DNA from: Actinomadura chibensis NBRC 106107
GTDB taxonomy: Bacteria > Actinomycetota > Actinomycetes > Streptosporangiales > Streptosporangiaceae
NCBI RefSeq assembly: GCF_001552135.1
Contig: NZ_BCQP01000025.1
Span: 1 to 64,000, forward strand
Length of the DNA: 64,000 nt
Reading direction: 5' to 3'
Shown here: positions 42,249 to 51,743 of the stretch, in pieces
Layout of the letters: each line of letters opens with the position of its first letter
Position numbering within the stretch: position 1 is the stretch's first letter
The notes under the pieces: model-generated
The model's input: the letters and a program-made list of their open reading frames with translations, nothing else
Databases searched by the model: none
Told to the model about the DNA's origin: nothing
Program-made: the position numbers and the translations under genes

Positions 42249-43408
42249 GCGGGCTCGACCCCCCGTGCCGCGTCCGAGGGCCGTGGCGGCTCGACGGGTG
42301 GCGCGCCGCGCAGCAGGGCGGCGAGGCGGGCGGCGGCGCGGTCCCAGCTCCACTGCTCGCACACCCAGCGCCGCCCGTTCGCGCCGAGGGCGCGGGCGCG
42401 GTCCGGGTCGGCGAGCAGCTCGTGCAGGACGCCGGAGAGCGCGTCCGGCCGCGCCGCGTCGAGCAGGACGCCGGTCCGCCCGTCCTGGACGGATTCGGGG
42501 CTGCCCCCGGAGCGTCCGACGACGACCGGGAGCCCGGCCGCCGACGCCTCCAGCACCGACAGCCCGAGCCCTTCGACCTGGAGGCCGCCGCGCTCGTCCC
42601 GGCACGGCAGGACGAACACGTCGGCGGCGGCGTAGTAGCGCGGCAGGTCGGCGGGGGACACCGGGCCGGTGACCGTCACCGTGCCGGGGGCGGCGCGGGC
42701 CGCCCGCTCGGTGAGGCGGGCGCGGGTCGGGCCGTCGCCGACGATGACGAGCCGGGCGTCCGGGTGCCGCCGGACGACGCCCGGCCAGGCGTCCAGCAGC
42801 CGGTCGTGGCCCTTGCGCCGGACGAGCCGCGACACGCTCAGCACGACCGGGCCGTCCCCGAGCCCGTGCCGCCGCCGGACCGAGGCGCCGTCCAGGCCGG
42901 GCCGGAACCGGACCGGGTCGACGGCCCCGGCGAGCTGCACGAGCCGCGTCCGGTCGCCGAGGACGCGGGCGATCTCCGCGCGCGTCCCGGCGCTGAGGAA
43001 GGTGACCGCGTCGAACGCGGGCGCCACGGCGCGCAGCGCGGCGCGGGTCGGCGCGGCGCGGAACCAGCCGATCTCCTGCCCGTGCGTGGAGCCGATCAGA
43101 CGGGGGACCCCCGCGAGCTTCACGAACGGCGCGTACATGCCGAACGGCGCGGCGGCGGTGATCCAGGCGGCGTCGGCGCGGTGCCGGGCGGTGAGCCGCC
43201 GCAGCCCGCGGAACAGCAGGTAGGCGTGCCGCCGGACGACCGGGAAGTCGAGCCGGGCGTCGAACCGGGCGGCCCCCGGCCGGGCAGGCGCGATCACGAG
43301 CAGCCGGTCGGCGGGCAGCCTGCGCACGAGTTCCCAGGTGAACGTCTGCACCCCGCCGGGCTCCGGTGGGAAGTGCCCGGTGATCACGATCGTCCGGGGT
43401 ATGTCCAT
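42227..43408 (-). CDS. GT4 glycosyltransferase (PimB-like)
   Basis: A 393-residue GT-B glycosyltransferase: IVITGHFPPEPGGVQTF at the start, VVLSVSRLVRRKGHDRLLDAW, and the GT4 acceptor/donor motif EGLGLSVLEASAAGLPVVVGRSGGSPE. The pattern is close to mannosyltransferases of phosphatidyl-inositol mannoside synthesis (PimB type), with GDP-mannose or UDP-sugar as donor. ATG 43408; the in-frame sequence before it is a hairpin region. Operon with the MFS gene. Confidence 0.88.
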   Translation of the reverse strand: MDIPRTIVITGHFPPEPGGVQTFTWELVRRLPADRLLVIAPARPGAARFDARLDFPVVRRHAYLLFRGLRRLTARHRADAAWITAAAPFGMYAPFVKLAGVPRLIGSTHGQEIGWFRAAPTRAALRAVAPAFDAVTFLSAGTRAEIARVLGDRTRLVQLAGAVDPVRFRPGLDGASVRRRHGLGDGPVVLSVSRLVRRKGHDRLLDAWPGVVRRHPDARLVIVGDGPTRARLTERAARAAPGTVTVTGPVSPADLPRYYAAADVFVLPCRDERGGLQVEGLGLSVLEASAAGLPVVVGRSGGSPESVQDGRTGVLLDAARPDALSGVLHELLADPDRARALGANGRRWVCEQWSWDRAAARLAALLRGAPPVEPPRPSDAARGVEPAWDSRTG

Positions 43409-43442
43409 GGGAAGCCGTTTCCCCGGCAGGCGGGAGCCATTC

Positions 43443-43483
43443 GCCGGGCGCCGGCCGCCCGCGTCCCGCGGCCGGCGCCCGGC
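43443..43483 (-). terminator. Terminator after the cholesterol oxidase gene
   Basis: A perfect 16-bp stem (GCCGGGCGCCGGCCGC paired with GCGGCCGGCGCCCGGC) with a 9-base loop lies 27 bases after the choA stop and before the glycosyltransferase start. Factor-dependent or GC-stem termination is expected. Confidence 0.7.
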
Positions 43484-43509
43484 CCGCCCCTGCCCCGCGC
43501 CCGCCGCCG

Positions 43510-45183
<1,674 letters not shown>

Positions 45184-45225
45184 TCACGGGGTTACGTGAA
45201 AGTAGCTCATGTCCACAATCGGCTA

Positions 45226-45241
45226 CCAAGCATTTGCTTGG
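45226..45241. promoter_or_regulatory. Palindromic operator before the dehydrogenase gene
   Basis: CCAAGCA-TT-TGCTTGG is a perfect 7-bp inverted repeat 31 bases upstream of the ATG at 45273, framed by GGCTA and TAGCC. Such palindromes are typical of TetR-family repressors. It is distinct from the KstR site 63 bases to its left, so the two divergent genes probably answer to different regulators. Confidence 0.6.
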
Positions 45242-45272
45242 CTAGCCGGCGAAACTCTGTTACGTTCCGGCC

Positions 45273-46352
45273 ATGATCTCCGCGATCGTCTGGGGCACCG
45301 GCAATGTCGGACGGGCCGCGATCCGCGCCGTGGCGGCGCATCCGGCGCTGCGGCTCGCGGGGGTGCTCGTCCATGATCCCGGCAAGGTCGGACGCGACGC
45401 GGGCGACCTCGCGGGCCTCGGCCGCGACCTCGGCGTCGCGGCGACCGACGACGCCCCGGCGGTGCTGGCGGGGCGTCCGCAGGCCGTGGTCTACGCGGCG
45501 TCCGGCGACATCCGGCCCGACGACGCGCTCGCCGACGTCGTCTCCGCGATCCGGGCCGGGGCGGTGGTCGTGACGCCCGCCCTGTACGCGCTCTACGACC
45601 AGCGCGGCGCTCCGCCCGAGACGCGGCGGGCGGTGCTGGACGCGGTCGCCGAGGGCGGCGGCTCGCTGTTCGTGTCGGGCATCGACCCGGGCTGGAGCAA
45701 CGACGTCCTGCCGCTGCTGGTGAGCGGGCTCGGCGGCGTCGTGGACGCGATCCGCTGCCAGGAGATCTTCGACTACTCGGCCTACGACCAGCCGGACGCC
45801 GTCCGGTATCTGGTCGGCATGGGGCAGCCGATGGACTACGAGCCGCCGATGGTCGCGCCGACCGTCCCGGCGATGGTGTGGGGCGGGCAGATCCGGCTGA
45901 TGGCGCGGGCGCTCGCCGCCGAGGTGGACGAGATCCGCGAGACCGTCGAACGCCGTCCGCTGGACGCCGCCGTGACCACCGCGTCCATGGGCGAGTTCGA
46001 AAAGGGGACGCAGGGCGCGCTCCGGTTCGAGGTGCAGGGGATCGTCGGCGGCGAGCCGCGCATCGTGATCGAGCACGTCACGCGGATCGACCCGTACTGC
46101 GCACCCGACTGGCCGTCCCCGCCGGACGGGGACGGCGCGCACCGCGTGATCATCGAGGGCGCGCCGCGCATCGAGGTCACGGTCGAGGCGACCGACGAGG
46201 GCGGCAACCGCGCGGCGGGCGGCAACGCGACGGCGGCCGGCCGGCTCGTCGGCGCGATCGACTGGCTGGTGGACGCCGAACCGGGGCTCTACGACGCGCT
46301 CGACGTCCCGCTGCGTCCCGCCGCCGGAAGGCTCGGGAGGGCGGCCGGATGA
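45273..46352 (+). CDS. DapB-like NAD(P)H-dependent amine dehydrogenase family protein
   Basis: A 359-residue protein with an N-terminal Rossmann motif WGTGNVGRAA (residues 7-16), VVYAASGDIRP and a dihydrodipicolinate-reductase-like catalytic domain. NCBI-type annotation places this family among NAD(P)H-dependent amine dehydrogenases. Substrate unknown. ATG 45273 has almost no leader, since the candidate promoter lies directly upstream. It overlaps the AhpD-like gene by four bases (ATGA), so both act together, perhaps in detoxification or degradation of an aromatic or amine compound. Confidence 0.85.
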   Translation: MISAIVWGTGNVGRAAIRAVAAHPALRLAGVLVHDPGKVGRDAGDLAGLGRDLGVAATDDAPAVLAGRPQAVVYAASGDIRPDDALADVVSAIRAGAVVVTPALYALYDQRGAPPETRRAVLDAVAEGGGSLFVSGIDPGWSNDVLPLLVSGLGGVVDAIRCQEIFDYSAYDQPDAVRYLVGMGQPMDYEPPMVAPTVPAMVWGGQIRLMARALAAEVDEIRETVERRPLDAAVTTASMGEFEKGTQGALRFEVQGIVGGEPRIVIEHVTRIDPYCAPDWPSPPDGDGAHRVIIEGAPRIEVTVEATDEGGNRAAGGNATAAGRLVGAIDWLVDAEPGLYDALDVPLRPAAGRLGRAAG

Positions 46353-46831
46353 ACATCGACATCCCGGACGGCAAGGACCCCATCGCCTACGTGTGGGGCG
46401 AGATGGTGCCCGGCATCGGCCCGGCGGCGGCGGACCTGTCGCTCGCCGTGTACGAGCACACGACGCTCGGGCTGCGCGAGTTCGAGGCGGCCCGGCTGCG
46501 CGTCGCGCAGCTCAACGGGTGCCTGTTCTGCCTCGACTGGCGCACCGAGCGCGACGGGCGCAAGGTCGAGGAGGGCTTTGCGGACGCGGTGGCCGAGTGG
46601 CGTACCACCGGTGCGTTCGATGAGCGAACCCGCCTCGCCGCCGAGTACGCCGAGCGGTACGCCCTCGACCACCACGCGCTGGACGAGGAGTTCTGGGAGC
46701 GGATGACCGCGCACTACGACCAGCGCGAGATCGTGGAGCTGACGATGTGCGTCGGCTCCTGGCTCGCGTTCGGCCGGCTGAACCATGTGCTGGGTCTGGA
46801 CTCCAGGTGCGTCCTTCCCCGCTCCCGGTGA
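46349..46831 (+). CDS. Carboxymuconolactone decarboxylase/AhpD family protein
   Basis: A 160-residue all-helical protein with the AhpD core: a helix with EFEAARLRVAQLNGC followed by the redox pair Cys58-x2-Cys61 (NGCLFC) and DQREIVELTMCVGSWLAFGRLNH. The CxxC suggests peroxidase or thiol-reductase activity; a decarboxylase role is less likely. ATG 46349 overlaps the dehydrogenase stop. Confidence 0.92.
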   Translation: MNIDIPDGKDPIAYVWGEMVPGIGPAAADLSLAVYEHTTLGLREFEAARLRVAQLNGCLFCLDWRTERDGRKVEEGFADAVAEWRTTGAFDERTRLAAEYAERYALDHHALDEEFWERMTAHYDQREIVELTMCVGSWLAFGRLNHVLGLDSRCVLPRSR

Positions 46832-46859
46832 TCCGCGTCCTGTTCCGGGTGAAGCCGTT

Positions 46860-46892
46860 CCGGGCCCGGTGCCAGCCCTACACCGGGCCCGG
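46860..46892. terminator. Bidirectional terminator
   Basis: CCGGGCCCGGTG and CACCGGGCCCGG form a perfect 12-bp stem around a 9-base loop, between the convergent AhpD-like gene (end 46831) and the TauD-like gene (end 46901). It can serve both strands. Confidence 0.7.
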
Positions 46893-46900
46893 ATGTCTCG

Positions 46901-47803
46901 TCAGGCGGCTGACGCCGCCGGGGTGTAGTGGGACGCGTCGTCGCCTTCGACGATGTAGGAGCGCCGCCCGTCCACGGCCTTCGGGACGTCGCCCGCGACG
47001 GTGACGCGGTGCAGCAGGCGCGGGAGGTCGCCGTAGTCGTCGGGCGCGTAGTGCTGGGTGATGCGGTTGTCGAACACGACGAGGTCGCCCGGCGCCCACA
47101 CCCACCGCAGGACGTTCTCCGGCCGCGTCACGTACGCCTGGAGGAGGTCGAGGATCGCGCGTCCCTCGCGCGAGGACGTCAGCCCGACGACGCTCTGCGC
47201 GAACCCGCCGATGTACAGGTTCCGCTCACCCGACTCGGGGTGCACCCGCACCACCGGGTGCGCGGTCTTCCACGTCTGGGACAGGAACGCGCGGCGGTGC
47301 TCGGTGGCCTTCGCGGGATCGACCCCGCCCGGCCTCACGTAGTCGTAGTCGTTGGTGTGGACGGCCCACAGCCGGTCGGCCAGCTCGCGCAGCTCGGCGG
47401 GCAGGTCGCGGTAGGCGGCGCCGGTGTTGGCGATCAGGGTGTTGCCGCCGTAGGGCGGGATCACGAGGCCGCGCAGGGTGCTGATCTTGGGTGGCGTCTG
47501 GATGAACGTGACGTCGGTATGCCACTGGTTCGCCCGTCCCGACTCGCTGTCGACCGGGAGGACCTCCGGGTTCCCGTCCAGGGCGGGGATGGTCGGATGC
47601 GCGCCGGTGAGCGGGCCGAACCGGGACGCGAACGAGATCTGGTCGTCATCGGTCAGCTCCTGCCCGCGAAACCCCAGGACCTTGAACTCCAGCAGCGCGT
47701 CGTGCAGCTCGTCGAACAGTTTGTCGGAAAGGTCGCGGACGTCGAGGCCGACGACCTCGGCGCCGACCCGGCCGCCGATCCGGCGGATGTCGAACCCGGT
47801 CAT
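46901..47803 (-). CDS. TauD/TfdA-family Fe(II)/2-oxoglutarate dioxygenase
   Basis: A 300-residue enzyme with the TauD facial triad: His95-x-Asp97 in NQWHTDVTF and a distal His251 in NRITQHYA, plus the 2-oxoglutarate Arg region near HRVTVAGD. It cleaves the C-S bond of taurine or other alkylsulfonates to release sulfite in sulfur limitation. ATG 47803 follows AAGGGG. It is divergent from the ssuABC genes with a palindromic operator in between, which fits a sulfonate-scavenging unit. Confidence 0.92.
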   Translation of the reverse strand: MTGFDIRRIGGRVGAEVVGLDVRDLSDKLFDELHDALLEFKVLGFRGQELTDDDQISFASRFGPLTGAHPTIPALDGNPEVLPVDSESGRANQWHTDVTFIQTPPKISTLRGLVIPPYGGNTLIANTGAAYRDLPAELRELADRLWAVHTNDYDYVRPGGVDPAKATEHRRAFLSQTWKTAHPVVRVHPESGERNLYIGGFAQSVVGLTSSREGRAILDLLQAYVTRPENVLRWVWAPGDLVVFDNRITQHYAPDDYGDLPRLLHRVTVAGDVPKAVDGRRSYIVEGDDASHYTPAASAA

Positions 47804-47914
47804 GTGATCTACCCCTTCTCTGGTGGCTCGGCTCAGGCGGGACGGGGGGTGGAACGCGGGCGGAACAGCACCGCTGCGCCTCAGCGAATCACGACGTCCA
47901 CCCATAGTCAACTA

Positions 47915-47935
47915 TTCCTACTGTTAAAGTAGGAA
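47915..47935. promoter_or_regulatory. Palindrome, candidate sulfur-response operator
   Basis: TTCCTACT-GTTAA-AGTAGGAA is a perfect 8-bp inverted repeat in the only AT-rich part of the 167 bases between tauD and ssuA. It is placed to control both divergent transcripts, and its sequence looks like an Rrf2/CymR-type sulfur regulator site (inference). Confidence 0.6.
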
Positions 47936-47970
47936 ATTCCCCGAAACCCCGGCCGCCGAAGGAGACCACG

Positions 47971-49014
47971 GTGAGCACACCCGCCCCCAGGGGCCTGACC
48001 CGACGACGACTCATCTCCGCGCTCACGATCGCGGCGGCCGCCGGTCCCGCCGCGGCGGCCTGCGGGACCGCGGCGGGCGGCGCGCGGCGCACCGCCACCC
48101 TGCGCTACCAGGGCTGGACCGGGCAGGTCATCCTGCCGGAGCTCGCCGCCGACCTCGGCCACCTCGGCGACGTGCGGCTGAAGTGGGTCGGCAACACGAT
48201 CAGCGGGCCGCAGGACGTCCAGTCCGCCGCGACCGGGCAGGTCGACTTCGGCGGCGCGTTCAACGGCGCGATCGTCAAGCTCCAGGAGGCGGGCGCGCCG
48301 ATCACGTCCGTCATCGGCTACTACGGCACGGACGACAGGTACTACAACGGGTTCTTCGTCCTGGACGACAGCCCGATCAAGAGCCCGCGCGACCTCATCG
48401 GCAAGAAGATCGGGATGAACACGCTGGGCGGGCACTCGCAAGCCGTCCTCGACCTCTACCTGCGGCGCAACGGGCTCAGCTCGGCGGACATCGCGAAGGT
48501 CGAGCCGCTCGCCGTCCCGCCCGTCACCACCGAGGAGTCGCTGCGCCGGGGGCAGATCGACGTCGCCGCGCTCAGCGGGATCTTCCAGGACAAGGCGGTC
48601 GCCGCGGGCGGCATCCGCCCGCTGTTTAAAGACCACGACTTCCTCGGCTCGTTCACCGCCGGGTCCTACGTCTTCCGCGACGACTTCATCAAGCGGAACC
48701 CCGACACCGTCCGGGCGTTCACCGCAGGCGTCGCCAGGACCATCGAGTGGTCGCGGGGCCGGCCGCGCGCCGAGGTCGTGGCCCGGCTGACGAAGATCCT
48801 CCAGGCGCGCGGGCGGAACGAGAACGCCGACGCGCTGAAGTACTGGAAGTCCTGGGGCGTCGCGGAGAAGGGCGGCGTGCTGACCGACCGGGAGTTCGAC
48901 ACCTGGCGGACCTGGCTGGAGGACGTCGGCCAGATCCCGAAGGGCCGCGTCAAGACCGCCGACCTCTACACCAACAGGTTCAACCCGTACCGGCAGGGAG
49001 GAAGCGGACGATGA
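47971..49014 (+). CDS. ssuA: Sulfonate ABC transporter substrate-binding lipoprotein
   Basis: A 347-residue SsuA/TauA-type binding protein with a Tat-like signal (TRRRLISALTIAAAAG) and a lipobox ending AAAAC, so exported folded and lipid-anchored. The mature domain begins TATLRYQGWTGQ and has TGQVDFGGAFNGAIV and GKKIGMNTLGGHSQ of the NMT1/SsuA family. It binds an aliphatic sulfonate. GTG 47971 with GAAGGAG. First gene of ssuABC. Confidence 0.92.
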   Translation: MSTPAPRGLTRRRLISALTIAAAAGPAAAACGTAAGGARRTATLRYQGWTGQVILPELAADLGHLGDVRLKWVGNTISGPQDVQSAATGQVDFGGAFNGAIVKLQEAGAPITSVIGYYGTDDRYYNGFFVLDDSPIKSPRDLIGKKIGMNTLGGHSQAVLDLYLRRNGLSSADIAKVEPLAVPPVTTEESLRRGQIDVAALSGIFQDKAVAAGGIRPLFKDHDFLGSFTAGSYVFRDDFIKRNPDTVRAFTAGVARTIEWSRGRPRAEVVARLTKILQARGRNENADALKYWKSWGVAEKGGVLTDREFDTWRTWLEDVGQIPKGRVKTADLYTNRFNPYRQGGSGR

Positions 49015-49820
49015 CGGCGAAGATCAGCGTCTCCGGGCTCGGGAAGACGTTCCCCGTCCGGGGCGGCGAGGAGGTCACGGCGCTGCACGACGTCTCCCTG
49101 GACGTCGCGGAGGGCGAGTTCCTGGTGGTGGTCGGGCCGTCCGGCTGCGGGAAGTCCACGCTGCTCGACCTGATCGGCGGGCTGGCGGCGCCGACGGCCG
49201 GGCGCGTCCTGATCGACGGCGCGGAGGTGACCGGGCCGGCGCTCGACCGCGGCATCGTGTTCCAGCAGTACGCCCTGCTGCCCTGGCGGACGGCGCTGCG
49301 CAACGTCGAGTTCGGCCTGGAGGCCAAGGGCCTCGGCCGCCGCGAGCGGGTCGAGACGGCCCGGCACCACCTGGACCTCGTCGGCCTGTCCGGGTTCGCG
49401 GACCGCTACCCGCACGAGCTGTCCGGCGGCATGAAGCAGCGGGTCGCGATCGCCCGCAGCCTCGCCTACGACCCGGACGTCCTGCTCATGGACGAGCCGT
49501 TCGCCGCCCTCGACGCGCAGACCCGCGACTCGCTCCAGGAGGAGCTGCTGCGCATCTGGGCGAAGACCGGCAAGACCGTCGTGTTCATCACCCACGGCAT
49601 CGACGAGGCCGTCTACCTGGGCGGGCGCGTCGCCGTCATGACCGCGCGGCCCGGCACGGTGAAGGAGGTCGTGGACATCGGCCTCGGCCCCCGCGACGCC
49701 GACCGCGACCTCCGCTCCACCCCCGAGTTCGCCGCGCACCGGCACCGGGTCTGGTCCCTGCTGCGCGACGAGGTGCGCGCCGTGCGCGCCGCCGCCGTCC
49801 AGAAGGGCGGGAAGTCATGA
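49011..49820 (+). CDS. ssuB: Sulfonate ABC transporter ATP-binding protein
   Basis: A 269-residue ATPase: Walker A GPSGCGKST (42-50), Q-loop FQQYALLPWRTAL, signature LSGGMKQRV, Walker B VLLMDEPFAALDAQ. The YALLPW and PFAALD motifs are those of nitrate/sulfonate/taurine importers. ATG 49011 overlaps the ssuA stop (ATGA), and its end overlaps ssuC. Confidence 0.95.
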   Translation: MTAKISVSGLGKTFPVRGGEEVTALHDVSLDVAEGEFLVVVGPSGCGKSTLLDLIGGLAAPTAGRVLIDGAEVTGPALDRGIVFQQYALLPWRTALRNVEFGLEAKGLGRRERVETARHHLDLVGLSGFADRYPHELSGGMKQRVAIARSLAYDPDVLLMDEPFAALDAQTRDSLQEELLRIWAKTGKTVVFITHGIDEAVYLGGRVAVMTARPGTVKEVVDIGLGPRDADRDLRSTPEFAAHRHRVWSLLRDEVRAVRAAAVQKGGKS

Positions 49821-50659
49821 CGAGCACCGCTGAAGTCCCGGTCGTCGCCCAGGTCAAGCGGGTGGCGCCGCCGTCCGCGAAGCCGTCCCGGCGGTGGGCG
49901 GCGAAGGCGGGCGCGCTGCTGCGCCGGACCGTCGCGCTCGCCGCGTTCCTCGCCGTCTGGGAGCTCGCCCCGCGCGCGGGCCTGGTCGACCGGATCTTCC
50001 TGCCGCCGGTGTCGGAGATCGTCCCGGCGCTGGGGGACCTGGCCGCAAGCGGGCGGCTGTGGCAGGACGCGGAGGCGAGCCTCGTCCGCTCGCTGTCCGG
50101 ATTCGGCCTGGCGATCGTCGTCGCGGTGCCGCTCGGCCTGCTGATCGGCTGGTACCGGCCGGTCGCCGAGCTGCTGAACCCGCTGCTCGAACTGTTCCGC
50201 AACACCGCCGCGATCGCGTTGCTGCCGGTGTTCGTGCTGATCCTCGGCATCGGCGAGACGTCGAAGGTCGCGATCGTCCTGTACGCCTGCACGTGGCCGA
50301 TCCTGCTCAACACGATCAGCGCGGTCGGCGCCGTGGACCCGACGCTGGTCAAGTCGGCGCGGTCGCTCGGGCTGTCCGCGCCGCGGATCTTCCAGAAGGT
50401 GATCCTGCCCGCGGCGGTCCCGGCGGTCTTCACCGGGATCCGGCTGGCCGGGGCCACCGCCGTGCTGGTCGTGATCGTCGCGGAGATGGTCGGGGCCAAG
50501 GAGGGGCTCGGGTTCCTGATCAACTCGTCTCAGCAGAACTTCGCGATCGACGACATGTACGCGGGCATCATCGCGATCTCCGCGCTCGGGCTGCTGTTCA
50601 ACCACCTGCTCGTGCTGGCCGAGCGGAGGTTCACGCGGTGGCGCGCCCCGGTGCGGTGA
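49817..50659 (+). CDS. ssuC: Sulfonate ABC transporter permease
   Basis: A 280-residue permease with six helices, the EAA loop VDPTLVKSARSLGLSAPRIFQKVILPAAVP and FTGIRLAGATAVLVVIVAEM of the SsuC family. It forms the channel with SsuB. ATG overlaps the ssuB stop by four bases. Its end lies only six bases from the stop of the convergent sigma factor gene. Confidence 0.95.
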   Translation: MTSTAEVPVVAQVKRVAPPSAKPSRRWAAKAGALLRRTVALAAFLAVWELAPRAGLVDRIFLPPVSEIVPALGDLAASGRLWQDAEASLVRSLSGFGLAIVVAVPLGLLIGWYRPVAELLNPLLELFRNTAAIALLPVFVLILGIGETSKVAIVLYACTWPILLNTISAVGAVDPTLVKSARSLGLSAPRIFQKVILPAAVPAVFTGIRLAGATAVLVVIVAEMVGAKEGLGFLINSSQQNFAIDDMYAGIIAISALGLLFNHLLVLAERRFTRWRAPVR

Positions 50660-50665
50660 CGCGGG

Positions 50666-51574
50666 TCAGTCGTCCTCGACGCGGGAGAGCTTGTCCGGGT
50701 TCGTGACGGTGTAGACGCCGCGGACGAGGTCGCCCTCCGGCGCCAGGTCGAGGACCATCACGGCGAACGGGGCGTCCGCGTCGAACAGCACCGCCGACGG
50801 GTCGCCGTTGACCGTCCGGTACCTGATGTCCAGGTTCGCGGGCGCGCGGCGGCCCGTCGCGGACACGATCGTCCGCGCCACCTTGTCGCGGCCGTGGACG
50901 GGACGCAGCGCCGCCGACACCTTGCCGCCGCCGTCGCCCCAGAGCGTCACGTCCGGGGCGAGGAGGTCGAGCAGGGCGGCGAGGTCGCCGCCGAGGGCCG
51001 CCTTCAGGAACCGCTCGGTGACCTGCCGCTGCACCTTCGGGTCGGCCTGGTAGCGGGGGCGCCGCGCGTGGACGTGCTCGCGGGCCCGGTGCGCGAGCTG
51101 CCGCACCGCGGCCGGGTTCCGGTCCAGGATCGGCGCGATCTCGGTGTGCGCGTACCCGAACACCTCGTGCAGGACGAACACCGCCCGCTCCAGCGGCGTG
51201 AGCGTCTCCAGCACGACGAGCAGCGCCATCGAGACCGCCTCGGTCCGCTCGGCGGGGTCGCCCGCGTCGCCCGCGTCGGGCGGGCCGACGAGCGGCTCCG
51301 GCAGCCACGACCCGACGTAGGTCTCGCGGCGGCGGCTCAGCTCGGCCTGCCGGGCCAGGGCCGTGTTCACCGCGACCCGGACGAGGTAGGCGCGCGGGTT
51401 CTCGATGCCGTCCGCGTCCGGCGCGGCGTGCCGGGCCGTCCATGCCAGCCAGGCGTCCTGGAGGACGTCCTCGGTGTCGGCGACGCTGCCGAGCAGGTTG
51501 TAGACCACCGAGAACAGCAGTTCCCGGTGCTCGGCGAACACCCGTGTCGCCTCGTCGTCCGCGGTCTCGGGCAT
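50666..51574 (-). CDS. sigJ: SigJ-type ECF sigma factor with SnoaL domain
   Basis: A 302-residue ECF sigma factor of the SigJ (ECF41-like) class: sigma2 region with LFSVVYNLLGSVADTEDVLQDAWLAW, sigma4 region with LTPLERAVFVLHEVFGYAHTEIA, and a C-terminal NTF2/SnoaL-like domain (LKAALGGDLAALLDLLAPDV) that replaces a classic anti-sigma factor and tunes activity. ATG 51574 with GAGGAGG. Divergent from the DHA2 efflux gene, a likely target; ECF41 proteins often sit next to the gene they control. Confidence 0.93.
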   Translation of the reverse strand: MPETADDEATRVFAEHRELLFSVVYNLLGSVADTEDVLQDAWLAWTARHAAPDADGIENPRAYLVRVAVNTALARQAELSRRRETYVGSWLPEPLVGPPDAGDAGDPAERTEAVSMALLVVLETLTPLERAVFVLHEVFGYAHTEIAPILDRNPAAVRQLAHRAREHVHARRPRYQADPKVQRQVTERFLKAALGGDLAALLDLLAPDVTLWGDGGGKVSAALRPVHGRDKVARTIVSATGRRAPANLDIRYRTVNGDPSAVLFDADAPFAVMVLDLAPEGDLVRGVYTVTNPDKLSRVEDD

Positions 51575-51743
51575 GGCTCGACCTCCTCGCACGCTCCCCC
51601 CTCAGAGGGGCGCGGGACCCCCGAATGTGACATCCCGGCCGCGATTGTGATGTGGGCCTCAACCGGCGGCGCGGCTGTCACACACCGCCCCGCCGATCCG
51701 CTCATGGGACGCGACAGTTTCGGAATTCGGAGGTCATCGCCCC

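Noticed and set aside
45226..45241. KstR2 operator
   Set aside because: The KstR2 consensus has CAAG and CTTG two bases apart; here they are six apart, so it is a different palindrome.
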